33,871 nt of DNA. Source: an uncultured Bacteroidota bacterium (GTDB lineage Bacteria; Bacteroidota; Bacteroidia; Bacteroidales; UBA12481). Below the pieces are notes generated by a model, which worked only from the letters and a program-made list of their open reading frames with translations, was not told the DNA's origin and searched no databases. Where the stretch lies: the NCBI GenBank assembly GCA_903919925.1, contig CAIXKO010000436.1, forward strand, positions 1 to 33,871, read 5' to 3'. Below, piece by piece: positions 25,008-32,928 of the stretch (the first letter of the stretch is position 1; each line of letters starts with the position of its first letter). The position numbers and the translations under genes are program-made.

Positions 25008-25997
25008 TCAGGTTCTTTTAGGTTTTATAGGCAAATAAACCTTATCGATCATCTCCCTGTACTCTGCCTCCGGATTACTTAGGTGGGTGACTCCTCCGCC
25101 ACTCCGATATCTTAACCCATCCGTGGTTTGTTCAATAAAGCGGATCATTACGGCACTTTCCATGTTTTGTCCGTCGAAAACTCCAAAAACCCCGGTGTAG
25201 AATCCGCGCGGTACGGTTTCGGTTTCCATGATAATTTCAATGGTTCGTTTTTTCGGTGCCCCGCTAATGCTGCCTGCCGGTAGTAAAGCAGCCAGAATAT
25301 CTCCGGTATGCTTCCAGTAATCATCTGGCAAAATACCACGGATTTCAGAGCTTGCCTGCAATATTTCTTTATCGATTGTCCGGATTCGATCAATATACCG
25401 ATACCGAGCAACCGTTACTTTGCTTGCTACTTTGCTCAGATCGTTCCGTATCAGATCAACAATGGTAACGTGCTCCGCCGCCTCCTTAGGATCGGCTAGT
25501 AATTTACATCCTGCTTCCGGAAATGACGCGTCAATAGTGCCCTTCATCGGAAACGAACTGATAACCCCATCGCGAATCCGGATAAATGGTTCAGGTGAGA
25601 ATACAACAAATTGGTCCTTCAACAATAGTTTAAATGGGGCCTGGCTGAATTCAAAAATCTCATCCAAAGTCAGGTTTGTTTCAATAGGAGTGGGGAAAGT
25701 AAGGTTAACCAAATAGGAATTTCCTTGTTTCAGGTGATGGAGAACATGATTAAAAGCTGTCAGATATTCAATGTAAGGAACCGGACTTTTTTTTAAAAAG
25801 ATCTTTCTCTTTTTTACGCCGGTAACAATAGTATTTTGATAGCCCGGGGTTTTGTAGCTAATAGTGTCAGGAACATCAGTCAACCGATAAACTTCGGGCG
25901 AAAGGCCTTCAAAATCAATGATAAAAAGGAATGGCTGCCTGGCTTTTCCCAGATCGTTCATTTCTTTAATAAAGTCTTTTCCCAGCTGCATATCCAT
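25008..25997 (-). CDS. pabB: aminodeoxychorismate synthase component I-like (stand-alone chorismate-binding domain)
   Basis: I prefer the ATG at 25997 (329 residues, MDMQLGKDF) to the frame's first ATG at 26033, because a promoter lies between them. The protein is the chorismate-binding catalytic domain only, without the usual N-terminal TrpE/PabB extension. Key features are FPMKGTIDASFPEAG, including the lysine that marks PabB-type enzymes, then VDLIRNDLSKVA, GSISGAPKKRTIEII (about 255) and the C-terminal YRSGGGVTHLSNPEAEYREM. The reaction is chorismate plus ammonia to aminodeoxychorismate, leading to 4-aminobenzoate and folate. The glutaminase partner and the lyase (PabC) are not in the window. 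Confidence 0.85.
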   Translation of the reverse strand: MDMQLGKDFIKEMNDLGKARQPFLFIIDFEGLSPEVYRLTDVPDTISYKTPGYQNTIVTGVKKRKIFLKKSPVPYIEYLTAFNHVLHHLKQGNSYLVNLTFPTPIETNLTLDEIFEFSQAPFKLLLKDQFVVFSPEPFIRIRDGVISSFPMKGTIDASFPEAGCKLLADPKEAAEHVTIVDLIRNDLSKVASKVTVARYRYIDRIRTIDKEILQASSEIRGILPDDYWKHTGDILAALLPAGSISGAPKKRTIEIIMETETVPRGFYTGVFGVFDGQNMESAVMIRFIEQTTDGLRYRSGGGVTHLSNPEAEYREMIDKVYLPIKPKRT

Positions 25998-26009
25998 ATT
26001 TTTCTTCAA

Positions 26010-26038
26010 CAAAGGTAAAATTGGTATCTTCACACAAA
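26010..26038 (-). promoter_or_regulatory. predicted Bacteroidota promoter for the pabB-comB unit
   Basis: On the minus strand there is TTTG (plus coordinates 26035-26038), a 17-base spacer and TACCTTTG (26010-26017), a perfect -7 element. Transcription would start near 26004, downstream of the ATG at 26033, which argues for the ATG at 25997 or 25991. Confidence 0.6.
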
Positions 26039-26046
26039 CTTTTCTT

Positions 26047-26634
26047 ATGGTTAATTTACGCGAAAAAGATCGGCCAAAAACAGGAATCTACAGCAATTAC
26101 AGTAAAGCAAAAGGAAAGCCTTTTATCTATATTGCTGTATTATTGATGGTTGTGCTGGTTATGGCAGTGGTGTTCAACCCCAATAGACAAACAAAAAGAA
26201 TGTTTGATAAAAGAACCAATCCACAGGAATCTACTTCTTCAGAGCCGCAGTTTGTTATGCAGGGAGAATTGACTTTCCTGAAAAATGATAGTACAGTGAT
26301 CACAAAAATCGACATAGAGATTGCCGATGATGATGCCAAACGTGAGCGTGGGTTGATGTATCGTAAACAAATGATGCTTAACCAGGGTATGCTGTTTATT
26401 TTTGCGGAGGAAAGTCTTCAGTCTTTCTGGATGAAAAATACCTGGTTGCCTTTGGATATTTTGTACCTTGATGCTCAAAAAAAGATAGTTCGGATTCATG
26501 AAAATGTGGCCATTCTGAGTGAACAATCAATTCCTTCAGACTTTCCTGCAAAATATGTTGTGGAGGTAAATGCAGGATTTTGTGCGCTTTATAATATTCA
26601 GACCGGCAATATCATGACATTTATTCGGAAGTGA
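26047..26634 (+). CDS. DUF192-domain membrane-anchored protein
   Basis: The start is taken at the ATG at 26047 (195 residues). An in-frame ATG at 25918 is inside the divergent pabB gene and would add a meaningless stretch. A basic N-terminus is followed by one membrane segment (about 27-44), then a spacer of about 30 residues and the DUF192 domain. The domain begins at LTFLKNDSTVITKIDIEIA and contains RERGLMYRKQM, FIFAEESLQSFWMKNTWLPLDILYLD and YVVEVNAGFCALYNI. Family members are small periplasmic or secreted domains of unknown function. This one is probably held at the outer face of the inner membrane. It opens the seven-gene plus-strand series. The next gene starts 15 bases after its stop. 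Confidence 0.85.
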   Translation: MVNLREKDRPKTGIYSNYSKAKGKPFIYIAVLLMVVLVMAVVFNPNRQTKRMFDKRTNPQESTSSEPQFVMQGELTFLKNDSTVITKIDIEIADDDAKRERGLMYRKQMMLNQGMLFIFAEESLQSFWMKNTWLPLDILYLDAQKKIVRIHENVAILSEQSIPSDFPAKYVVEVNAGFCALYNIQTGNIMTFIRK

Positions 26635-26649
26635 TTTGATTAAAAAAAC

Positions 26650-27075
26650 ATGGGAGCTCCTACCGAACTGAATAACTATAATCAAAAAATACTCCGCTAT
26701 GAGTGGGAGTCTTTGATCTTTCTTATTGTGGAGGATCTCGACTTCAATTATATGTTCCTGGCGGAAGCCTTAAAGAAAACCAATGTTCAAATTCTTTGGG
26801 CACTCAATGGGCAGGAGGCGGTCGACATTTGTAAATCGGGAATTGATATCAGTTTGATAATAACTGATATCCAAATGCCAGTTAAAGATGGATACACAGC
26901 TGCAAGTGAAATTCATGCTTTATTGCCCGGGATCCCGATTATCGCCTATACTGCCTATTCCTATGAAGGTTTACGGGAAAGGGTATTATCGGCAGGCGCC
27001 CGCGAATGCCTGATGAAACCGTTTGATGCCCGACAATTGTTGATTACTATAAGAAAATACCTGTTCATTTCGTGA
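26650..27075 (+). CDS. single-domain response regulator (CheY-like receiver)
   Basis: The 141-residue protein is a receiver domain with a 20-residue N-terminal extension and no output domain. The acidic patch is VEDLDFNY (about 27-34), the phospho-accepting aspartate is in IITDIQMPVKDGY (about residue 73), the switch threonine is in IAYTAYS, and the lysine is in CLMKPFDARQL. All catalytic residues are present. Proteins of this kind often relay phosphate in hybrid kinase systems. No histidine kinase is encoded in the window. The sequence after VED (LDFNYMFLAEAL) resembles receivers derived from hybrid kinases. The stop overlaps the GTG start of the lipoprotein gene by four bases, tying it to the downstream genes. 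Confidence 0.9.
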   Translation: MGAPTELNNYNQKILRYEWESLIFLIVEDLDFNYMFLAEALKKTNVQILWALNGQEAVDICKSGIDISLIITDIQMPVKDGYTAASEIHALLPGIPIIAYTAYSYEGLRERVLSAGARECLMKPFDARQLLITIRKYLFIS

Positions 27076-27911
27076 AAGCTGTTTTGACTGGATTCATTTG
27101 GCTGGTACTATTTTGTTCAGCTTGCGTTAACGATAATGAGAAAGAAATGTTTCCTCATATCGTAGTGGTTGATTCGGTGATACAGGGCCAGGTAGCCTGG
27201 TTCAATTTGGACTCCACCTTGAATGATCAGCTGAACAATGTTGACCCGCTTAGGTTTTGGGGAGATATGGAGCGCGGCCGGGATCATAACCGGATGGATA
27301 GTGCTGCCCTGGTTATGGATGGAGCCCGCAACTATCTTACCGGATTTATCGGTAGATATGATTCTTTAGCCATATCCCTTTGGTTTTTACCAATGCCTAA
27401 TTACAACAAATTGTTCCTTTTCGATTATGGTTTCGGGCAATTTTCAGCAGGCCTCGATGCTATAACCTCTGCTACTATGCCACGATTCAGGATGTTTTTG
27501 CAACAGGATACCGCCAGATGGTATTGGACCAATACCCTAGACTTTTATTTTTGGCATCATATGTATCTTGAGATTGGGGATACCATAAATCCCCCAAAAC
27601 TGTATATCGATGGATATATGCCTGATACCTTGTCACGTCCGTGGCGCATGCATCCGATTACTGACCTGATCTATTTTTGCAGACCTTCAAACGCTGATAT
27701 TATGGATACGCTGATGTTCAGAGGGTATATAGACGAGATCCGGATTTTTAATAAGTTTCTGAAAGAGGAGGAGGTATTGAGCCTTTTCTGGGAAGGGATT
27801 ACAAACGAAAAGAATGTAAAGAACGTGAAGAGCGTGAAGAGCGTGAAGAACGTGAAGAACGTGAAGAGCGTAAAGAACGTGAAGAACGAGACGAAAGTTA
27901 AGATTGAATAG
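27072..27911 (+). CDS. lipoprotein with a LamG/concanavalin-like fold; C-terminus extended by a tandem repeat
   Basis: The start is GTG, overlapping the receiver gene stop (GTGA). A lipobox FCSAC with the cysteine at about 18 marks a lipoprotein. The mature part (about 40-245) looks like a laminin-G/pentraxin-like sandwich: AALVMDGARNYLTGFIGRYD, SLAISLWFLP, KLYIDGYMPD and GYIDEIRIFNKFLKEEEVLSLF, the last being a typical LamG end. The final 32 residues, (V-K-[NS])n, come from a 9-bp repeat and are unlikely to be structured. The function is unknown, perhaps carbohydrate or protein binding at the outer membrane. The next gene starts two bases after the stop. Confidence 0.7.
   Translation: MKAVLTGFIWLVLFCSACVNDNEKEMFPHIVVVDSVIQGQVAWFNLDSTLNDQLNNVDPLRFWGDMERGRDHNRMDSAALVMDGARNYLTGFIGRYDSLAISLWFLPMPNYNKLFLFDYGFGQFSAGLDAITSATMPRFRMFLQQDTARWYWTNTLDFYFWHHMYLEIGDTINPPKLYIDGYMPDTLSRPWRMHPITDLIYFCRPSNADIMDTLMFRGYIDEIRIFNKFLKEEEVLSLFWEGITNEKNVKNVKSVKSVKNVKNVKSVKNVKNETKVKIE
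27809..27889 (+). repeat. nine copies of the 9-bp tandem repeat RAAGARYGT inside the lipoprotein gene end
   Basis: Units read AAAGAATGT, AAAGAACGT, GAAGAGCGT (twice), GAAGAACGT (twice), GAAGAGCGT, AAAGAACGT and GAAGAACGA. They encode the (V-K-N/S) tail. The same unit family is found at 18465-18527 beside the ABC-F gene end. Confidence 0.92.
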
Positions 27912-27912
27912 G

Positions 27913-28809
27913 ATGAGAGCATTGAGATTGTTGGTGGTAGTGGCATTGGTTGGAATTATGATGCCGGTGATTGGGCAAAATGATCTTTTGGAGATGCTGG
28001 ACCAGGAAATCAAGCCGGTTCGTGTGCCCGTTGATGCCACCTTTAAATCCACCAGGGTTATTAATTGTCACTCCATTGAGCGTATGCAGGCCGGTGATTT
28101 GGAACTGCATGTTTCACACCGGTTTGGTTTAATAAACAGCGGGTTTAAAAAGTTCTATGGATTAGATGAATCCAGTTCTCATGTGAGTTTGGAATATGGT
28201 ATTTTAGATTGGTTGGAGGTTGGCGCTGGAAGGGCAACGGTTGATGAATATTTTAATGGTTTTGTTAAGCTGAGCCCAATACGGCAATCAAAAGGTAAAT
28301 GGGCCATGCCGGTAAGCGCATCTTTATATCTCTCAGCGATGACTACCACCAGGGATTATCCAGATCCAAGCTGGGTGGTTGATGCAATCCATCGCCGGAC
28401 ATTTGTTTCGCAATTGCTGGTGGCAAGGAAATTTGCTCCCTGGCTTAGTCTTCAGGTTAGCCCAACATGGGTGCACCGTAACCTGGTTGCCACTCCCGAG
28501 GACCCTAACCGGATTTTTTCAACGGGAGTGGGTGGGCGGTTAAAGTTTACTAAACGGGCTGCCATTTCGTTTGAGTACTTCTGGGTAAAGGACCGGAACC
28601 TATTTACCGGACCTAAAAGGTATAATCCGCTCAGTATTGGCGTGGATATTGAAACCGGCAGCCATGTGTTTCAGCTCTTTGTTTCTAACTCTTTCTTTAT
28701 TCTTGAAAATGGATTTATTGGAGAAACCACCCGTTCCTGGGGCAAAAAGGAGCTTCATGTGGGGTTTAATATATCAAGGGTATTCACTGTTATCAAGCGA
28801 AAATCATGA
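27913..28809 (+). CDS. DUF5777-type beta-barrel outer-membrane protein
   Basis: I choose the ATG at 27913 (298 residues); a TTG at 27904 lies inside the previous gene. A signal peptide spans about 1-20 (MMPVIG before QND). The mature protein has the family features FKSTRVINCHSIERMQAGDL, HRFGLINSGFKKFYGLDES and LEYGILDWLEVGAGRA. It is rich in alternating hydrophobic/polar strands and ends in WGKKELHVGFNISRVFTVI, as expected for an outer-membrane barrel. The role is unknown. In Bacteroidota such genes are often next to YceI genes, as here (ATGA overlap), which suggests joint function in small-molecule or lipid handling. That is inference. Confidence 0.75.
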   Translation: MRALRLLVVVALVGIMMPVIGQNDLLEMLDQEIKPVRVPVDATFKSTRVINCHSIERMQAGDLELHVSHRFGLINSGFKKFYGLDESSSHVSLEYGILDWLEVGAGRATVDEYFNGFVKLSPIRQSKGKWAMPVSASLYLSAMTTTRDYPDPSWVVDAIHRRTFVSQLLVARKFAPWLSLQVSPTWVHRNLVATPEDPNRIFSTGVGGRLKFTKRAAISFEYFWVKDRNLFTGPKRYNPLSIGVDIETGSHVFQLFVSNSFFILENGFIGETTRSWGKKELHVGFNISRVFTVIKRKS

Positions 28810-29375
28810 AAAAATTGATCTTCTTTCTAATGGTGCTCAGCTCATTGTTAAGGGGTAACGCTCAGGATACTCTTTGGTTTACCCGTACCGGGCACATTTA
28901 TTTTATCTCTCATACCGATATTATTGATATTGACGCCAATAATTATCAAACCGGTTCATTTTTGAACACCAGGAGCGGTGAATTGGCTTTTACCTTGCTG
29001 ATGAAGTCTTTCCAATTTACGCTACCACTGGCTGAGGAACATTTTAATGAGAACTATGTTGAAGCTGAAAAGTTTCCAAAAGCCTCGTTTAAGGGGAAAA
29101 TTCTGGATTTTGATCCTTTAAAACTTGTTGAGGATGTTGACTATAAAGTGGTGGTCGCCGGAGACCTTACCATCCATGGCATAACCTCAGCAGTAAAAGA
29201 GCAAGGTGTCCTTCGGAAATCAGGGAGTGAAATTACTGCAACCTCAAAGTTTTCCATTCTTTTGGATACCTATAAAATTAAAGTCCCGGATATTGTTGCT
29301 GACAGGGTTGCGAAAGAAATTCCTATTAACATCAATATGAAATACCAGCCTTATAAAAAGACGGGTGGAAAATGA
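28806..29375 (+). CDS. YceI-family periplasmic protein
   Basis: The 189-residue precursor has a signal peptide (about 1-19, RGNA before QDT). The core is the lipocalin-like YceI barrel: FISHTDIIDIDANN, FTLLMKSFQFTLPLAEEHF, KFPKASFKGKI, GDLTIHGIT and FSILLDTYKIKVPDIV. YceI proteins bind long isoprenoid chains such as polyprenyl or quinone molecules. The start overlaps the DUF5777 stop and the stop overlaps the OB-fold gene start, both as ATGA, so translation is probably coupled across all three. It may pass a lipid or quinone between the barrel and the membrane, which is inference from context. Confidence 0.9.
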   Translation: MKKLIFFLMVLSSLLRGNAQDTLWFTRTGHIYFISHTDIIDIDANNYQTGSFLNTRSGELAFTLLMKSFQFTLPLAEEHFNENYVEAEKFPKASFKGKILDFDPLKLVEDVDYKVVVAGDLTIHGITSAVKEQGVLRKSGSEITATSKFSILLDTYKIKVPDIVADRVAKEIPININMKYQPYKKTGGK

Positions 29376-29791
29376 AGAAACTGTTTTTCCGGTATTGGCG
29401 AGTTGGTGTAGTATTCTCTCTGGTTGCTTTGTGCGTAGCAGGTTGGCTTGCTTTTCCTCCATACAGGAACCTGGAGAAGGAAGCACCGGTTGGGAATTTT
29501 ACTGCCGATGAATTGTTTCAGGGATTAGCCAAGGATCCCGCTGGCGGTTATATCAGGCTTTCGGGCAAGGTGATTATTATTGAAGGAGTGGTGGCCGCTT
29601 CCGGCGATGGATATGTGATGTTGGGCAAAGATATGTGCGTGATCAGATGCACTTTAAGAAAAACGATATATGACAAAAAACGGCAATTTGAACCCGGCAA
29701 GATAGTGATATTAAAGGGCGTTTGCCGGGGTATGAATATGACTGAAGTAGTTGTATCACATTGTATTGTAATTAATAATACTGCAAAATAG
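29372..29791 (+). CDS. OB-fold (tRNA_anti-like) membrane-anchored protein
   Basis: The 139-residue protein has an N-terminal membrane segment (about 11-30) followed by TADELFQGLAKDP and an OB-fold-like barrel: GKVIIIEGVVAASGDGYVML, CVIRCTLRK and GKIVILKGVCRGMNM. This is the pattern of the tRNA_anti-like OB family common in Bacteroidota. Despite the name there is no evidence of tRNA binding, and with the anchor it probably faces the periplasm. It overlaps the YceI gene by four bases and is followed directly by mutY. Confidence 0.78.
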   Translation: MKKLFFRYWRVGVVFSLVALCVAGWLAFPPYRNLEKEAPVGNFTADELFQGLAKDPAGGYIRLSGKVIIIEGVVAASGDGYVMLGKDMCVIRCTLRKTIYDKKRQFEPGKIVILKGVCRGMNMTEVVVSHCIVINNTAK

Positions 29792-30823
29792 TTGGATTTC
29801 GCTTCGGTTTTATTGAATTGGTACCGCGAGAATGGCAGGGTACTTCCCTGGCGGGGCAGCCATGATCCTTACCTCATTTGGGTTTCGGAAGTAATTTTTC
29901 AACAAACCCGCATTGAGCAGGGTACAGGATATTTTCTACGGTTTACCGCACGCTTTTCAACAATTGTAGACTTTGCAGAGGCTGAGGAAGATGAAGTTCT
30001 CAAGCTCTGGCAAGGCCTTGGATATTATTCCCGGGCCCGAAATATGCATTACACGGCAAGGCATATTTGCGAAAATTACGAGGGAAAATTTCCGCGTGAT
30101 TTCGGGACGATATTAAAGCTTAAAGGGATTGGTGATTATACCGCATCCTGTATTTCATCGATATGCTTTGGGGAGCCTCATGCGGCTGTGGATGGCAACG
30201 TTTATCGGGTTTTAAGCCGGTTTTACGCCGATAATACTTCTATTGATGGTCCCACCGGAAAATCGCATTTCAAAAGAATTGCGCAGGAACTAATCAGTCG
30301 GGAGCGCCCGGGCGACTTTAACGAAGCGCTGATGGATCTTGGGGCTACTGTGTGTAAACCCCGATCACCATTATGTAAAATATGTCCGCTGAACCTCTTG
30401 TGTAAAGCTTACCCAAGAAATCTTCAAGCTGAATTCCCGGTCAAGGCACTCGCTTTGAAAAGAACCGCAATGGTCATCAATTATTTACTGGTTAATTCAA
30501 ATGATCAGATTCTTATTCAAAAACGTACCGGTAAAGGGATCTGGAAAGGATTATATGAGTTGCCAATGATATCAGGTGATCTGGGTAAACTGGATCTTGT
30601 TGCGGAATATGAAGAACAATATGGGCTGAAAATGGATAATCTTAAGGAGGTCAGCCGGGTAAAACAGAATCTTACACATGCCGAACTGGACATCCGGTTT
30701 TATTCCGCCCCAAATGCAGAGGTAAAACCAGACCGGATAAGCAGCTTGCTGACCATTCCGGTCGGGAAAATCGAAAATTATCCATTTCCGAAGCCGTTAG
30801 TTGACTTCTTAAACAAACCCTGA
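29792..30823 (+). CDS. mutY: A/G-specific adenine glycosylase MutY
   Basis: The start is TTG, directly after the stop of the preceding gene. The 343 residues cover the expected parts. LPWRGSHDPYLIWVSEVIFQ contains the catalytic glutamate. The helix-hairpin-helix is LKGIGDYTASCIS, and the catalytic aspartate is in AAVDGNVYRVL. The iron-sulfur cluster is CKPRSPLCKICPLNLLC with the C-x6-C-x2-C-x5-C spacing. A C-terminal NUDIX-like domain (about 220-340) senses 8-oxoguanine. The enzyme removes adenine mispaired with 8-oxoguanine. It is the last gene of the plus-strand series and is tail-to-tail with the S9 peptidase gene, 23 bp apart, with no clear terminator in between. Confidence 0.95.
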   Translation: MDFASVLLNWYRENGRVLPWRGSHDPYLIWVSEVIFQQTRIEQGTGYFLRFTARFSTIVDFAEAEEDEVLKLWQGLGYYSRARNMHYTARHICENYEGKFPRDFGTILKLKGIGDYTASCISSICFGEPHAAVDGNVYRVLSRFYADNTSIDGPTGKSHFKRIAQELISRERPGDFNEALMDLGATVCKPRSPLCKICPLNLLCKAYPRNLQAEFPVKALALKRTAMVINYLLVNSNDQILIQKRTGKGIWKGLYELPMISGDLGKLDLVAEYEEQYGLKMDNLKEVSRVKQNLTHAELDIRFYSAPNAEVKPDRISSLLTIPVGKIENYPFPKPLVDFLNKP

Positions 30824-30846
30824 GCGTTAAACCCGGACGGTTAAGA

Positions 30847-32922
30847 TCACTCCAGGTACTTGTCGAGCCAGCCAAAAAATTCCCTTTGCCAGAGGATGCC
30901 ATTTTGGGCGGAAAGCACCCAATGGTTCTCTTCAGGAAATAGTAGCAGGCGCGCCGGAATGTTTTTTAGCCGTGCCGCGTTGAAAGCTTGCATACCCTCA
31001 GTATAAGAAATCCGGTAATCTTTTTCACCGTGAATCACCAGGATGGGGGTGTCCCACTTATTTACAAACCGGTGAGGCGAGTTCGCAAAGCTACGCTGGG
31101 CAATAATATTGGTGCTGTCCCAATAGGCTCCGCCAAGATCCCAATTCACAAACCACATTTCTTCAGTTTCAAGGTAACTGGATTCCAGATTAAACATTCC
31201 ATCATGCGCGATAAATGCTTTAAACCTTCCGTTATGATGACCGGCCAGCCAAAAAACGCTAAACCCTCCATAAGATGCTCCAACGGCACCCAGCCTGTTT
31301 TTATCAATATAAGGTTCATTTGAAATGCTGTCGATTGCTGAGAGATAATCCTGCATGTTCTGACCCCCATAATCACCGGAAATTTGCTCCAGCCACTCTT
31401 GCCCAAACCCGGGAAGTCCACGCCGGTTTGGAGCCACAACAATATAGCCCCTGGCTGCCATCATTTGAAAATTCCAGCGGTATGACCAAAACTGGCTGAC
31501 CGTATTTTGAGGACCACCCCCGCAGTACAAAATTGCCGGATATTTTTTCGATGCATCAAATCCCGGCGGGTATATTACCCATACCTTCATTTGTTTTTGA
31601 TCGGTAGTATTAACCCAGCGTGATTCAACGCGCCCCATTGCAAGTTGGTCAAGCAAAGGCTTATTAACAAACGATAATTCTGCAGCTTCGCCGGTTGACG
31701 GATCCACACGATAGATTTCATCAGGTTTCGACATCGATTTCCGGACAGCGATCAGGTGGTTCCCAGCAGGCAGTACCAATGAGTAGTCCTGAATCCCGGT
31801 TGTAATCTTTGTTAGATCCCGTGATTCGATATTGTATCTATAAATCTCGTCATTAGCCTGAAAATCAGATATAAAATAGATCGATTTATTGTCGTCGGTC
31901 CATGCCAGAGCCTGAACATTCTGATCAAACTGTGCGGTAGCATCTATGCGGGTGCCGTTTTGAAGATCGAGTATAAATAGCCTGTTCTTATCTGCCTCAT
32001 AACCGTCACGTTCCATGCTTTCCCATGCCAGATATCGTCCATCTGGCGAAAAAGCCGGGTTAATGTCATATCCCATCATGCCATCGGTGAGGTTGATAGT
32101 TGCTCCACTCACCAAATCATACTGGTACAAGTCGGAATTTGTTGAAACGGCATACTCCTTACCCTGCTTTTTACGGCAGGTATAAACAACTTTCGATCCA
32201 TCCGGCGACCAGGTAATCTGCTCCATTCCACCATTTGGTTTCAGTGGCGATTCCCATGGCTGGCCTTCCATAATGTCAACGATTTCAGCTAGTTTTCCTT
32301 TCTTAATGGTGGCAATAAAAATATGCGTAAAGGTCTCGACCCATTCATCCCAATGGCGGTACATCAGGTCATCATAGGTACGTGCATTTGCTTTGGTCAG
32401 GTCCGGATACTTTTCATTTAAGCCCGATTTTACCTTCACCTCCTTGATGAATGCTACATGCTTCATATCGGGCGAATAGTTGAACCCGGATATGTCACCC
32501 TCAATTTCTGATACCTGCCATTTGCCGGTTCCGTCAGGATTTATTTCCCACAACTGCATGCTGCCGGACTCACGGCTCAGAAATCCGATCTTTTTCCCAT
32601 CCGGGCGCCATACCTCTCCAGCTTCATTTACAGCTGTATTAGTAATCTCCTTATAGGTGCCGCCGGCAACCGGCAAAATATAGAGGTCGCGAAAGCCTTT
32701 ATTCCGTTCAATATTGTAATTGGTGATCCCAAACAGAATCTGGCTTTTGTCCGGGGAAAGCTGAACATTGCTGATCCGGCCAAATGACCATAACACCTCA
32801 GGAGTCATGCGGTCAGATGACAATCGCAGCGCATCGGGCCGATAACCTTCGTCTGCCTTTTTTTTACATCCCAGCAGTGAAACAACGAGTAAAAGAGGAA
32901 GAATTCTTGCTAACCTAAACAT
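30847..32922 (-). CDS. S9 prolyl-oligopeptidase-family lipoprotein (DPP4/acylaminoacyl-peptidase-like)
   Basis: The 691-residue precursor has a lipobox (SLLGC, cysteine near 19), so it is anchored to a membrane, facing the periplasm or outside. Residues about 40-430 form a beta-propeller of TolB/WD40-like repeats (SPDKSQILF, RPDGKKIGFL, SPDMKHVAFI, SPDGSKVVY, SPDGRYLAWE, TDDNKSIYFI). The alpha/beta-hydrolase follows. The nucleophile is in GASYGGF (Ser about 549), the aspartate in HGEKDYRIS (about 635), and the histidine in PEENHWVL (about 667), in the right order. Such enzymes cleave short peptides near their N-terminus. The exact specificity is unknown. It follows the TPR gene by six bases on the same strand. 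Confidence 0.92.
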   Translation of the reverse strand: MFRLARILPLLLVVSLLGCKKKADEGYRPDALRLSSDRMTPEVLWSFGRISNVQLSPDKSQILFGITNYNIERNKGFRDLYILPVAGGTYKEITNTAVNEAGEVWRPDGKKIGFLSRESGSMQLWEINPDGTGKWQVSEIEGDISGFNYSPDMKHVAFIKEVKVKSGLNEKYPDLTKANARTYDDLMYRHWDEWVETFTHIFIATIKKGKLAEIVDIMEGQPWESPLKPNGGMEQITWSPDGSKVVYTCRKKQGKEYAVSTNSDLYQYDLVSGATINLTDGMMGYDINPAFSPDGRYLAWESMERDGYEADKNRLFILDLQNGTRIDATAQFDQNVQALAWTDDNKSIYFISDFQANDEIYRYNIESRDLTKITTGIQDYSLVLPAGNHLIAVRKSMSKPDEIYRVDPSTGEAAELSFVNKPLLDQLAMGRVESRWVNTTDQKQMKVWVIYPPGFDASKKYPAILYCGGGPQNTVSQFWSYRWNFQMMAARGYIVVAPNRRGLPGFGQEWLEQISGDYGGQNMQDYLSAIDSISNEPYIDKNRLGAVGASYGGFSVFWLAGHHNGRFKAFIAHDGMFNLESSYLETEEMWFVNWDLGGAYWDSTNIIAQRSFANSPHRFVNKWDTPILVIHGEKDYRISYTEGMQAFNAARLKNIPARLLLFPEENHWVLSAQNGILWQREFFGWLDKYLE

Positions 32923-32928
32923 GTGACA

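Noticed and set aside
25918-26046. N-terminal extension of the DUF192 protein from the ATG at 25918
   Set aside because: It is antisense to pabB codons, and the ATG at 26047 gives a normal basic-plus-membrane-anchor N-terminus.
27809-27889. CRISPR-like array
   Set aside because: Units are contiguous 9-mers without spacers, and no cas gene is present.
27671-28052. Two minus-strand frames of 91 and 121 codons with (F-F-T-L) or (L-H-V) repeats
   Set aside because: They are readings of the opposite strand of the 9-bp repeat and contain no other supporting signal.
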